From assembly GCF_958298935.1 (NCBI RefSeq), contig NC_084933.1, positions 7,299,001-7,363,000 on the forward strand: a stretch of 64,000 bases of DNA, in the 5' to 3' direction. Made by a program: the position numbers and the translations under genes. Shown here piece after piece: positions 22,140-32,880 of this stretch. Under the pieces are notes generated by a model. It was not told the DNA's origin, did no database searches, and saw only the letters and a program-made list of their open reading frames with translations. The DNA comes from Phragmites australis. Lineage: Eukaryota; Streptophyta; Magnoliopsida; Poales; Poaceae. Position 1 is the stretch's first letter. Every line of letters begins with the position of its first letter.

Positions 22140-23040
22140 TATGCTTCGGACGGCTCCGCCTCCATTAGGCCAATCAGCTTCACCGATGACTCCACTTCTA
22201 GAATCTACCGCTAAGGGGGTAACAGACTGCCTCCCGCAGCCTCGTCATCGAATTTGCCTCGGTTACACCCCTCAGCTGCACCGATGATTCCACTTCCAAC
22301 ATCTACCACTGAGGGGGTAACTGGATGCCTCCCGCAGCCCCACTGCTGACTTCGTCTCTCGGCTTCCACCACTGGGGGCTTTGGACAGGCCTCTGTTACG
22401 CCCCTCTGCTTCACCGATGACTCCACTTCCGGCATCTACCGCTGAGGGGGTAACGGGATGCCTCCTAAAGCCTCATCGTAGACACTATTTCCAGGCTTCC
22501 ACCACTGGGGTCTTCGGACGGCTCCGCCTCCATTACGCCCCTCAGCTTCACCTATAACTCCACTTCCGGCATGTACCGTTGAGGGGGTAACGGGTTGCCT
22601 CCCATAGCCCTGTCGTTGACTCCGTCTCCATCTTCCACCGTTGGGGGCTCCGGACGGCTCCACATCTGTATACTCCTCAGCTTCACTAATGACTCCACTT
22701 CTGGCATCTACCGCTGAGGGGGTAACGGGCTACCTCCCACAGCCCTATTGTCGACTCCGTCTCTGGCTTCCACCGTCGAGGGCTTCGAATGACTTTGCCT
22801 CCGTTACACCCCTCAGCTTCGCTGATGACTCCACTTCCGGCATCTACCGCTCAGGGGGTAATGGGATGCTTCCTGCAGCACCACCGTTGACTCCATCTCC
22901 GGCTTCCACCGCCGGGGGCTTCGGACATCTCCGCCTCCATTATGTCCCTCAGCTTCATCAATGACTCAACTTTTGGCATCTACTGCTAAGGGGATAACAA
23001 TATGCCTTCCGTGGCCCCATCATTGACTCCATCTCTAGCT
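22140..23040 (+). repeat. 136-bp tandem array in element D
   Basis: The landmark GACTCCACTTCCGGCATCTA, with one to a few changes, falls at 22188, 22286, 22419, 22555, 22691, 22827 and 22963. The last four intervals are exactly 136 bp, the third-to-last full interval 133 bp and the first 98 bp. Each unit also carries a CGCTGAGGGGGTAACGGG phrase, a TGCCTCCC phrase and CTTCCACCG(C/T)(T/C)GGGGGC. The unit length is not a multiple of three, so the array is not coding. Confidence 0.9.
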
Positions 23041-23886
23041 CACGATGCCAGGCTCCAGACGGTCCAGCCTCCGACGAGCCCCACCGCGCTTAACGCTGAG
23101 GGGGTGACGTCCTGCACCCCTCGGCCTCACCGTCGACTTCGACTTTATATCCGAGCCAAGCAGCCACGTACGCCCGGGAGATGAAGTGGAACCAACGCGG
23201 TGTCACTCCATGGCATCCCCCATTGAATCCCTGGGGGCGCGTGGCCAAATCCTTGTCATTCCACTGACACATGGCAACATCCCACGACGATGCCACGTTC
23301 TCTCACATGAACGTCCTGTCACATTAATGACCTAGACTCCTTTCGGCACATGCTAGGGGCGTGGGCACAAGACCCTAAACAAACCCATGCATTATCCGGT
23401 CAAAATGCACCAATGACACATCCCATCCTGCCGTCCTCAAATAGGCAAACGTGGGGAGCCCCCCTATCCCACACGTAATCTCCACTCTAACAAAACTCAA
23501 TGGCAAGAAGAACCATCACCAAAGAAGTCTGAAGAATCTAAGCACGGACTACGGAGTGCATCACCTCCACCGATGCCCCTCCAGCCTCAGGTCCCGATAC
23601 CGCATATACCAACTCCAAACAGGCTCTGGAGCGTGCCTCCTCTTCTAATACGTCTTCTGTCTTCGACTTCAACTTCGACATTGGCTGCACCTCTGACCTC
23701 AACATAACCCCAGGGCGTATCACCACCACCAATGCACCATCAGCCTTGAGCTTCGCCATCAACGCCCACGGTTCCCGCCGAAAAACTTCTCAGGGACAGG
23801 GAATTGCCTTTGGGCATTCTTGTTACTATCCCAGGCTGGAGTTGATTTTCCTCTACATCCTCTCACCCCTCCGAATGTCAGGGCTA

Positions 23887-23902
23887 GAGAATGAGGGGGT
23901 AT
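23887..23902 (+). other. Element D polypurine tract
   Basis: GAGAATGAGGGGGTAT stands immediately before TGTTGGGGG, the start of the right LTR. It is the expected plus-strand primer of element D. Confidence 0.8.
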
Positions 23903-24920
23903 TGTTGGGGGAAAATAGACCAGCCTAAGGATAATGGTTGATGATTTCTATCAAAGGTCCCTCCGGAGCCTTCGGTCTCTAGACCCTCAGTAGGAGGCCC
24001 AACTTCTGGAGGTTGCAGGCCCCTTCGGGCCACCTCTTCGGTATGTACGTGGCTTTCTGAAGACTCGAAACTACAACAAGTCCTTCCAGAGCCTTTAGCC
24101 TCCGGATTGTCAGCAGGAGGCTTGGCCCTGGAGGCTACAAACCCCTTCGGGCCACCCCTACGGTAACTGTGCGGCCTTCAAAGCCTAAAAGATACAGTAG
24201 ATCCCTGGAGACAATATCAGGGAAGAAAGGACACCCCCCTGCAACCGACCTGACACGAGGTGACTGGCGATTAATGCCGGTGCAAGTGGTGCTTGTCCTG
24301 ACACCCCAGCATGATGAAGGTCGTCCTGACACCCCAGCATGATGAAGGTCGTCCTGACACCCCTGGTAGAGCAGCATCAGGCCGTAATTGGCGACCGGCT
24401 CACCCCTCCAGGGGCAGGCATCACAATAGTTACCACGATACATATTTATCTTCCAAATAGGGTAAAAAATAGTTATCCGGGATAAGACCCAGTAATTTGG
24501 TCAGGTCCTAGATATTTGTACATCGTGGTAACTTATACACTAAGCTACGCACCACCCTATAAATAGGGGGTCATGGTCATCTGGGGAGAGGAGGTCACAA
24601 GGAGAACGCTCAAGGAAACACACAGGACACACCTCGAGGAGAACCCGGGAAGGATTTTTCTCCTCTCATTATATACGAGTACTTAATGTAACTAGTTCAT
24701 AAAAACCATATGAGAAGGCAAAGGATGTAGGGATATTATCCTAAAGGAGGCCTGAACCTGGATAACCCCGCGTGTTGTTGAGACCCCCAGAGGTCTTTTC
24801 CCATGACACAGAAACACAACCCTTCTCTCGCTCTCTCCTCTCAAATCACTATTGTCCCTAAGCTTGAGTTTCCTTGTTAGAAGAGGCTCTGTTAGGGGAA
24901 AGACAAGATTTGCTCCAACA
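23903..24920 (+). repeat. Element D: right (3') LTR
   Basis: A full LTR of 1018 bp from TGTTGGGGGAAAATAG to TTTGCTCCAACA. Its last 460 bp match 17597-18064. It contains a promoter-like CACCCTATAAATAGGGGG near 24550. A 31-bp direct repeat (GTCGTCCTGACACCCCAGCA plus TGATGAAG) spans about 24290-24365 in two and a half copies. Confidence 0.88.
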
Positions 24921-26731
24921 AAGGCAAAGCCTTTATCGCCCAAAACGGTGTTTTTTTTAAGAAAGAGTTTCTCTCAAGGAATATCAGTGGGAGCATGGTG
25001 CAACTCAAAGAGATTCGGGAATCATCAAAATGTGTTTCAGCTCCTACTAAACCACAATTGGATGTTACAGAACATGTTGCGGAGATACCAGTTGCGCACC
25101 TGAGAGATTTATGTTCCTAACAACGGAGCAGTGCGATATATTATTGTTAGACAATGCTGAACCTAAGACTTACTTGGAAGCGGTGGTGGGACCAAACTCT
25201 GAGAGATGACTTGGAGCCATGAGATCCAAGATAGAATCCCTGCATGATAATCGAGTTTGAAACTTGGTTGATCCACCTGATGGTGTTAAAGTAGTTGAGT
25301 GCAAATGGGTTTTAAGAAAAAGATAGACGTTGATGGAAATGTTCACATCTATAAGGCACGATTGGTGGCAAAAGGTTTCAGGCAGATTCAAGGTGTTGAT
25401 TATGATGAAACATTTTCGCCCGTCCCAATGCTAAAGTCTATTTGGTTCAACATAGGAATTGCCACGTATTATGACTATGAGATATGACAGATGGATGTCA
25501 AAATGGCTTTCCTTAATGGAAACCTAAGTGAGGATGTCTACATGACACAGCCCGAAGGTTTTGTCTATCCAAAAAATGTTAGGAAGATATGCAAGCTGCA
25601 AAAGTCCATCTATGGGCTGAAGCAAGCTTCTCGGAGTTGGAATCTTCGTTTTGATGAAGTGGTCAAAGGGTTTGGTTTCATCAAGAATAAAGAAGAGCCT
25701 TGTATTTACAAAACGGCTAGTAGGAGCGCACTTGTGTTTCTGGTTTTATATGTAGATGACATATTATTGATCGGGAATGATATTCTGATGCTTGATGTTG
25801 TCAAATGTTCATTGCAAAAGAGTTTTACAATGAAAGATCTAGGAGAGTAGCAATACATATTGGGCATAAAGATCTATAGAGAAAGATCGAGAAGGCTGGT
25901 CAGATTAAGCCAGAGTACATACATCGACAAGGTATTGAAAAGGTTCAATATGCAGGATTCCAAGAAAGGTTTCTTGCCAATGTCACATGGCATCACTCTT
26001 AGCAAGAGTCAGTGTCCTTCGACCACTAATGAGCTCGAGAGGATGAGTGCAATCCCGTATGCTTCCGCTATCGGGTCCATCATGTATGCCATGCTTTGTA
26101 CTCGCCCAAATGTCTCCTACGCTCTAAGTGTTACGAGTAGATACCAGTCAAACCCGGGTGAAGGTCACTAGATAATAGTAAAGAATATGCTCAAGTACTT
26201 GAGAAGAACTATGGATTTGTTCCTAGTCTATGGAGGTGAGGAAGAGCTCATTGTAAATGGTTACAATGATGCTAGCTTCCAAACCGACAAGGATGATTCA
26301 AGATTGCAATATGGTTTTGTGTTTTGCCTCAATGGAGGACCAGTGAGTTAGAAGAGTTCCAAGCAAGAAATGGTGGCCGATTCCATGACGGAGGCCGAGT
26401 ATATTGGAGCTTCTGAAGGTGCAAAGGAGGCTGTTTGGATCAAAAAGTTTGTTCTTGAGTTAGGTGTGGTGCCTAGTGCTTCTAGTCCAATGGATCTCTA
26501 TTGTGACAATAGTGGAGCCATTGTGCAAGCCAAAGAACCTAGGTCGCATCAGAAGTCCAAGCACATACTATGGTGCTATTAGCTTATTCCAGTGATTTTA
26601 GATCGGGGTGGCATGAAGATATGCAAGGTACACATGGATTTGAATATTTCTGATCCGTTGACAAAGTCACTCCCGTGGCCCAAGCATGAGGCGTACATGA
26701 GAGCTATGGATATTAGATACTTACATGATTG
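24921..26731 (+). pseudogene. Element E: copia reverse transcriptase and RNase H
   Basis: The plus strand begins at the integrase C-terminal tail and runs through RT (KARLVAKGFRQIQGVDYDE, QMDVKMAFLNGNL, YGLKQASRSW, LYVDDILLIG) into RNase H (NDASFQTDKDD, MTEAEYIGASEGAKEAVWI, YCDNSGAI, then HQKSKHI) and the pol end (LNISDPLTKSL). YVDD and the RNase H Glu and Asp are intact. Three stops replace Trp by single G-to-A changes (25485-25487, 26169-26171, 26349-26351), and there are further stops near 25240-25300 and 25849. Gag, protease, most of integrase and the 5' LTR are absent. Element D's LTR ends exactly at 24920. The family resembles Angela/RIRE1-type copia of grasses. Confidence 0.9.
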
Positions 26732-26739
26732 ACTCGAGT

Positions 26740-26752
26740 GCAAGTGGGAGAT
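26740..26752 (+). other. Element E polypurine tract
   Basis: GCAAGTGGGAGAT lies just after the pol stop and immediately before the LTR start TGAAGGTGATATGCCC. GTGGGAGAT is the usual tract of this copia group. Confidence 0.85.
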
Positions 26753-28276
26753 TGAAGGTGATATGCCCTAGAGGAAATCATAGAGATGATTGTATCACAC
26801 GTCTAAGTTCATGTACTACTGAATAATGTGTTATTCCAAAAATGACTATCGTTTACATTGATTACAAATATGTGACTTGTTCATGAAACTCTTTGTTTAT
26901 ATCATGATGTTATTCTTAGTCGATCCTTGGTCACATATCATTGTGATGATACATAAGACCAGCACATGTATTGATTGATGATCACGTTTCATGGATAATA
27001 AATATAGAGACACCGGGTCAATAATGTGGATATTTATGTTAGAGAACATGATGCTGGATAAAGCCACCTTGAGATACTGCCAGCATTGTTATTTATGATG
27101 TGCATTCAGTTGTTATCTCAAATGGTGTACCTGCAGAATCCTTAGACCTAAGATCATCATTGATTCCCAGAATGTGTAGTGGCATACTTTGAGGTTGCCA
27201 AATGCTATTCCGTCACTAGGTAGTTATAAAGGTAGTTTTCAGGTTTGTCATGAAAATATGTCGTGGGGTATGAGCGATTAAGATGGAATTTTCCCCTCCT
27301 TGATAACAGGAGAGATATCTCTGGGCCCCTCAAGGTAGTTGGATTTAGAAAGTGCATGACCATGCCAATATGATTAAAGAGTTAATTATGATGAATCCAC
27401 TCCTTGATTGAGTGAATGGTCGAGCTATCACAAGGGTGGCACGTATCTCGCCTTGAGCTTGACTAGTATCGTGAAATGAAGGTATCGGTGCATGTGTATA
27501 TCAAGGTTCAACCGATATGATCTTTTATGTATACTCGAGAGTCAACATGTCCTGCTAGGGACCGCTATTGATTTCGGTTTGGAAAGTATTTCCGAGCCAT
27601 AGCCGTTTGTACATGAACCTAATGGGTCACACATTTAATGGGTTGGAAAAAAACATGCGAATTGGATTCGTATATGAGCTTTGATTGGATTGTGATCCAT
27701 GAGAAGTTAGACTCCTAAAGGGCTTCGAACATGGGAGCCCATTAGCGAGCTCTATGTAAGGAGTGGCGTGGGTAGGGTGCGCTGGGTTGAGCCACTCCAA
27801 AAACCTAGCCGCAGCCTTCCACACGATCTCACAAAACCCTAGCCGCGCGTGCAGTGCTAGTACATCAGTGCTCGGCGTTTCTGCTCAGTACATGTGGATA
27901 TCATAGAGGCACTGCTGCTATTGTGGCGCTGATCTTCTCAACGAGTTGAACACGACGTGTTCGGGACTGGTCACCAACCGTGACGAGTTGGTCGAGGAGC
28001 ATGATTACCTGCTCGGAGTTGGTCAAGGAGCACGACCACCTACTCGGAGTTGGTCGAGGAGCATGACCACCTGCGTAGGGCTAGTTGCGGATTTGATCGA
28101 GAAGCTGCTCAAGTATTTTGACATGCACGGCGTTGGATCTGTCTACTCCGACTCTTCTTCCGTTGCACTGCGTGTTGAGCGGTAACGATCTATTATCTCC
28201 TACTAGCATGATTTCCTGGGTGAATGCGGTAGAAATGTTTTGTTTTAGGCTAGCATAGCCTGCCCATTTCCCTACA
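26753..28276 (+). repeat. Element E: 3' LTR
   Basis: It opens TGAAGGTGATATGCCCTAGA, a start shared by a large grass copia group, and ends CATTTCCCTACA at 28276. Beyond that, element F's RT resumes mid-gene, so E probably inserted into F. About 280 bp of the interior recur at 9292-9573. A 31-bp tandem repeat (GAGTTGGTCGAGGAGCATGA and on) lies at 27985-28077 in three copies. Confidence 0.85.
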
Positions 28277-28500
28277 TTTGTGGCACAAGGGAGGAGTCTT
28301 TCGGGCAGACTTTGTTGAGGTTAGTGAAGTCCACGCATATCCGCCACTTGTTTTTTAATTTTTTAAACATGACACGGTTGGCGAGCCATTCAGGGTGCTT
28401 TAGTGAGTATATCAATTTCATCTTTGATGGCCTCCATCGGCCTTTGGCGGCCCATGGGGATAGTAGCCAGGGCATTTAGGGCCACTGTCTCATATTGCCT
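28277..28500 (-). pseudogene. Element F: reverse transcriptase start, Tat/RIRE2-like gypsy
   Basis: The minus strand (frame 28272-28475) reads HPEWLANRVMFKK, then KWRICVDFTNLNKVCPKDS, the opening RT block of Tat/RIRE2-type gypsy elements. It is cut at 28276/28277 by element E's LTR. Upstream of it, gag residues follow within about 100 bp, so protease and the RT approach region have been deleted. Confidence 0.8.
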
Positions 28501-29720
28501 CTTGGACTCGTAAGATGTGGAACCATCGAACTGTGGTCGATGGTCCTCTCATCTGGTTAGAAAGACATGGGGTCTGAGTCCTCCTTGCTATTGTTAGAGC
28601 TGGAGTCCCTGCTCTGGGTCGTGACCTGGGTCTTGTTTCCCTTGGCCGCTTGTTTCTGCTTTGACCATCTTCTTCTAGAGGTGGCACTCATGAAGGCTAT
28701 GGTTGTCGGTCTGATGGTGGTCGGACCAAGGCTTCCCGTCACATTCACTGAAGCCTGGTGTAAAGCTATTGGCCTCAAAAGAACCAGAGCACTTGTTGGG
28801 TATATCTGCAAAAAGTTGGTTTGATTTAGCTTTCTTGCCCTTTCCTGCCTTTGGGTTCTTCTTATGCTTGTTGTTGACCACGTCATTGTCAAGCCCGAGC
28901 TAAGGGCACTTGATGTCCTAGGCCTTCTCCTTGATGAAGAGGAGCGCCTCTTCAGCCTTGGCAACCATGTTGACGATTTTCATGATCTCCTTGATCATCT
29001 CAGGCTCCTTTCGAGTTACATCTTCAATGCATCACCGGCTCTTAACTCCTTGGGTGAAAGCTCAGATGACATCGTAGTTGTTGATCTTGAGGATCGTGTT
29101 CTAGATGTTGTTGAAGTGACGCACGAACTTGCGCAAGGTTTCTTTCTCCATCTACTCACAATAGTAGAGATCATTTTTCATGCCGAGGTGAATGTATGTA
29201 CCCTAGAAGTTAGCTCGGAACACATCACAAAGCAGCTCCCATGAGTAGATTGTTCCTGACGACAACTTGGCCAGCCATGTCTAGGCTGCCCCTTCAAGGG
29301 CTATTTGGAGGTAATTTGCCATTACATTCTCATACCCACTAGTAGCTTGGATAATTGTGGTGAAGATCTAGAGGAACTCAATGGGATTCGTGATCCCATT
29401 CTACTATTCGATCGATCTGGGGTGGAATTGCTAGCCAGCTCATGCTCCATAGTTCTAGGGAGAATGCCAGGCATCCGTTGATTGCACCTGGCTTAGTCCC
29501 GGCGGCCTCGGGTGTTTTACCCATGTGGATCGGGGATCGGTTCCAACTTGAGTGGTGTCCGGATATCCCCTAATCGTATCATCAATGGGCAGATGATGCC
29601 ACCTTGAGGGTCTTCAAGCGTCTATACCGGTTAATAACTTTGTGCAAGTCATTGATCGGATGACCTATGGCTGGCAAGATCCTGCGACTATTAGTTGCTC
29701 GGTTGTCATCCTAAGACATC
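28501..29720 (-). pseudogene. Element F: gag remnant
   Basis: Read on the minus strand in shifting frames, this region gives retrotransposon-Gag features: LFRANF near 29210, RKFVRHFN near 29120, AFTQGVK near 29050, TRKEPEMIKEIMK near 29000 and AKAEEALLFIKEKA near 28940. A degenerate knuckle, HHQTDNHSLHECHL, lies at about 28677-28720. A Lys-rich stretch (KHKKNPKAGKGKKAK) precedes the knuckle. The pattern matches Gag of grass Tat/RIRE2 elements. Many stops and frameshifts are present. The plus-strand frame 28864-29244 is its antisense shadow. Confidence 0.7.
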
Positions 29721-30532
29721 TTGTTATGGGTATTACGTCTCTTTGAGTCAGATTTGCGGGAAGGGATGGTGCCCGACCTCCCTCGGTGAGAATTATTCCC
29801 AGTAAGAGCCATGTGGGAATTCTAGGTCTGAATGAAAACTTCTTTTATCATGCTAATCACCTAGTTCATCGAGCCCATACTGACGGGGGTTGTCATATCT
29901 TTGGTCAAATGGTGCATGAGAGTCTCATGTAGAAGGTGGACCCTTTGAGCCATTGCAGATCTATAATGTGGAGCCACCTACTGATGGTCAGAAGATGGTA
30001 AGCCCTACACTTCATTAGGGTTTTGGTTCTGGGGAGGTGTGGTCAATGGATGTTGTTCATCACCTACACTCGGAGCAGAAGGGATTTGGGTATTATCATC
30101 ATGATTGACCAGGTCGTCACAACTATCTCTGATAACGAAGACTTCCCAGGGTAACCTTTGCTAGCAGAGACCAGATCTATCATCGATTTTTTATCGAATC
30201 AATCCAGATAAGTGCCTTGACAATCCATGTTGTCAAAAGCTGCGGGGGAGGATCCCGACTTATGATGAATATCGCATTGGCGATTATCTTTGTGGTCGAG
30301 TGGTTCGAACTCAATGTCGTGGCCCTTGGCTCATTGATCCATGAAGAGAATTAACAATCACTTGAATCGTTGCCATGTAGTTCTTTGTAGAGATCCACTC
30401 GATCGAGTCCCAGTTCATTAGTGGGAGGGTGAAGTTACAATAGAACCCCTTGTCCAAGAAATCAGTCCTTAGTGCATGTTTGGGCAAAGTTGATGGCATG
30501 TTGTGTGTAGAATCTTCAACACATATTATCAT
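29721..30532 (-). other. Element F: 5' leader, inner copy
   Basis: Non-coding leader between the inner LTR's primer site and gag. It matches the outer leader at about 31100-31835 over most of its length (shared phrases include GATCCATGAAG, the TTGTCGAAAGCTG/TTGTCAAAAGCTG pair, and the CATCATGGATT/CATCGATTTTTTATCG region), at roughly 65-75% by eye. Confidence 0.6.
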
Positions 30533-30552
30533 GATTACCGTGGACGATGCCA
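30533..30552 (-). other. Element F inner primer binding site
   Basis: The minus strand reads TGGCATCGTCCACGGTAATC, a decayed form of the TGGCGCCGTCCGTGGG-type site of Tat/RIRE2 elements. It lies just inside the inner LTR. Confidence 0.55.
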
Positions 30553-31092
30553 GTATCGATGATTGGTAAACCATCGATCTTATGAAATTGTAGGAAAGAT
30601 TGGAGATGCTTCGAGTAGATGAATCAAAGAGTACACAGAGGGGGTTTTTATACAAGTCCAGGCCTCCCTTTGGATAATAGTCCTACATCTTGTTTGTCTT
30701 GTATTGATCTCTGAGTCTATTACAAAAGGAGATATGTGGCTAGCCTAAGTAGATCTATCCAAGTCGGGTATCTTCCTTGTGCAAAGTCGAAGGAGGTCTA
30801 CCTAGAGGCTTGGAGAATGCAAACCTCCCACAGGCATGTAATGGATTTTAATTCTCAATGTCCTCCGCAGGGTCCCCAAGCTCCATATATATAGAGGGGG
30901 TATCGCTTGTCCTATGGAGTCTTCCTTTCCATTATTAGAGATAAACTTTCCTATTTATGATATCTCCTGGGTGCCTATAGGCAGTTTCCATTAATCCATG
31001 AATCCCCTTCCCGGGGATAAAGATATGCCTCAAGAAAGATGGAGAACCATAGGGTATCCAGATATGGTAGTTACATACTAGTCATCGTTAGA
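30553..31092 (-). repeat. Element F: inner LTR
   Basis: It matches the outer LTR at 31860-32409 over its length: the GCTTTGAGTAGATGAATCAAAGA region, AGGCCTC(C/T)CTT, GGATAATAG, the GGAGATAAACTT region and the GGGGATAAAGATATG end. A minus-strand TATA box (CTCTATATATATGGAG near 30890) supports LTR identity. The outer boundary is approximate. Confidence 0.65.
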
Positions 31093-31859
31093 ACTACTCC
31101 TGGTAGGAGCTAGATGGGATTTCTCGGCCTAAATGAGTGCCTCATTTGTCAAGCCAGTCACCGAGTTCATCAAGCCCTTGCCGACAGGGTTTGTTAGATC
31201 TAAAATTGGGGGACACATGAGAGCCTATTTTAGATGGAGCAACCTCTGAGCTATTGTAGATTTGTAGCATCGAGGCCCCTGTTGATGGTTGGGAGTCGTC
31301 AGATCCCCTGCACCGTTAGAGTTTTGATTCTAGGGGGTGTAGCCAACGACAACTGACCCTCACCCAGGGCAAAAGTAGGAGGGACCTACATGTTTGTAGG
31401 TTCATTATCATGGTTTCCTAAACTACCACCCGCATTTCCAATGGTGAAAACTTCTCAGGGGTGATCTCTGCTAGAGAAGGAGTCCAGATCCATCATGGAT
31501 TTTTCATCGGATTGCTCAGTGTAGGTATTTCGACAATACATGTTGTCGAAAGCTGTGATGGAGGATCAAAACTTATGGTGATCATCGTTTTCACGGTTGT
31601 CTTGGTAGCCTAGTGGTTAAAACTTGATGCCATAGTCTTTGGCGCACTGATCCATGAAGCAACTTATCTCATCGCCAGATAGCTCATCATCGCGATCTAC
31701 CTAATCGATTGCTGACTCATCATTTGGTGGGGAAAAGTTATCGTAGAACTCCTTGTTCGAGAAGTTGGTCCTCGGTGCAGGTTTAGACGAAGTCGATAGC
31801 ATGTCTTGTGTAGATGTTTCAATGCCTATTGTCATGAACCCCATGGACAATGCTAGCTA
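31093..31859 (-). other. Element F: 5' leader, outer copy, with primer site
   Basis: Second copy of the leader, placed between the two LTRs. A primer-like site (minus strand TAGCATTGTCCATGGGGTTC at 31836-31855) sits just inside the outer LTR. No Gag signal is present in this copy. Confidence 0.6.
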
Positions 31860-32409
31860 TCAATGATTGGTGAATCGCTGGTCTTATGAATTTGTCGAAG
31901 AAGTAGGGATGCTTTGAGTAGATGAATCAAAGAATACACATAGGGTTTTTCTACAGGTTTAGGCCTCTCTTGGGATAATAGCTCTACATTTGTATGTCTT
32001 GTATTAATCTCTAGACTGTTACAAGGTGGTGCTTGGATAGCCTAGATGGATCTAAACCTAATCGAAGGGGTCTCTTTCCTGTAGCTGAGGCAAGATGCTA
32101 AAATAGATCTAAAAATACCAGAGGCTTTGGCAACTTGCAAAAGAACTAACGAACTTGTTTTGCTTGTGTGGACTTGTTCTACTCCTTTGTCTTGTTCCTC
32201 CGTATGGTATCTTGTTTCTGTATATTTAGGGAGTGTCGTACGGCCTCTGGAGACATTACTTCCTTGCCTTGGAGATAAACTTCTCTGTTTACAAGATATC
32301 CTTGGTACCTGCGGGCAGAGTCCATGCATCAAGGGATTTCCTTCCTGGAGATAAAGATATGCTCCTTCCTGGAGATAAAGATATGGTAGTTCTATAGTAC
32401 TCATCACAA
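31860..32409 (-). repeat. Element F: outer LTR
   Basis: Homologue of the inner LTR, ending TACTCATCACA at about 32409, where the CACTA-1 region begins. Near the end a 25-bp tandem duplication (TCCTTCCTGGAGATAAAGAT twice, 32337-32386) is present. The minus-strand open frame 32042-32485 inside it is spurious. Confidence 0.6.
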
Positions 32410-32589
32410 TATGAGAGTAGGGATCCTTCAAAATGGCATCATAATACAAACAAAGAGCTTCATGAACTAATTGCATACTTGCCAATCAATGTGAATGAAA
32501 ATTATCTAAGGAACCAGATAACACATTATTCAATGGTACATACACATAGATATGATACAATCATCTCTATGCACGAATATAAAAAATGG
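32410..32589. other. Unassigned boundary stretch
   Basis: About 180 bp between the outer F LTR and the first CACTA subterminal repeat. I see neither a CACTA-type terminus nor a target duplication here. Confidence 0.3.
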
Positions 32590-32880
32590 GCTTATATGCC
32601 AGCCCATCACTGCCGATTACTAATGGGCTGGCAGTGATGTGACATCACTTCCGGTTCATAAGCAGCGTGGGAAGAATCTATCATTGTGGCTTATGAACCG
32701 GCGGTGATAAGGGTCATCACTGCCCGCTGATGGCGTGAGCTGGCACTAATGCTCAACTCCATCACTAGCGACTGAAGCCACAGACCGGTAGTTGTACTGG
32801 AACATAATTGCCAGCTATTGGTATAAGCTGGTAGTGACATGTACAGTATAAAATAGTGGTCCTTCCTTCCTGCCCTAAGC
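32590..32880 (+). repeat. CACTA-1: left subterminal repeats
   Basis: Short repeated motifs in both orientations: CATCACTGCCGATTAC, GGCTGGCAGTGATG, GAACCGGCGGTGATAAG, CATCACTGCCCGCTG, AAGCTGGTAGTGACATG. Dense inverted and direct copies of a 10-20 bp CACTGCCGGCT-like unit are typical of the transposase-binding ends of grass CACTA elements. The same motif set occurs at 43030-43300, which should be the other end. Confidence 0.75.

Larger units (their letters stand above)
18084..23886 (+). mobile_element. Element D: LARD-like non-coding interior
   Basis: A 5.8-kb interior lies between a matched LTR pair with a primer site at one end and a polypurine tract at the other, yet no gag or pol motif is visible in any frame. 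The first 1.4 kb (18084-19520) is ordinary mixed-composition sequence. From 19530 it is GC-richer and largely repeated: about 50-bp units at 19960-20180, a 167-bp duplication at 20318-20590, 98-bp units at 21255-21598, a 136-bp array at 22140-23040. Open frames such as 19778-20383 and 20499-21209 are long only because of composition. This is the layout of a large retrotransposon derivative, non-autonomous by design or by loss. Confidence 0.75.

Noticed and set aside
22140..23040. Regularly spaced repeats suggesting a CRISPR array
   Set aside because: The repeated part fills nearly the whole 136-bp unit, there are no unique spacers of fixed length, no cas genes, and the context is a plant retroelement.
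28864..29244. 126-codon plus-strand open frame
   Set aside because: It is the antisense of the element F gag remnant.
30311..30655. 114-codon minus-strand open frame as a host gene
   Set aside because: It spans the element F leader, primer-like site and LTR edge, and its duplicated counterpart at 31600-31960 is not open.
31600..31640. tRNA-like A-box phrase (GGTAGCCTAGTGGTTA)
   Set aside because: No B-box or cloverleaf follows; the segment is the duplicated leader of element F and its homologue near 30300 has a different sequence here.
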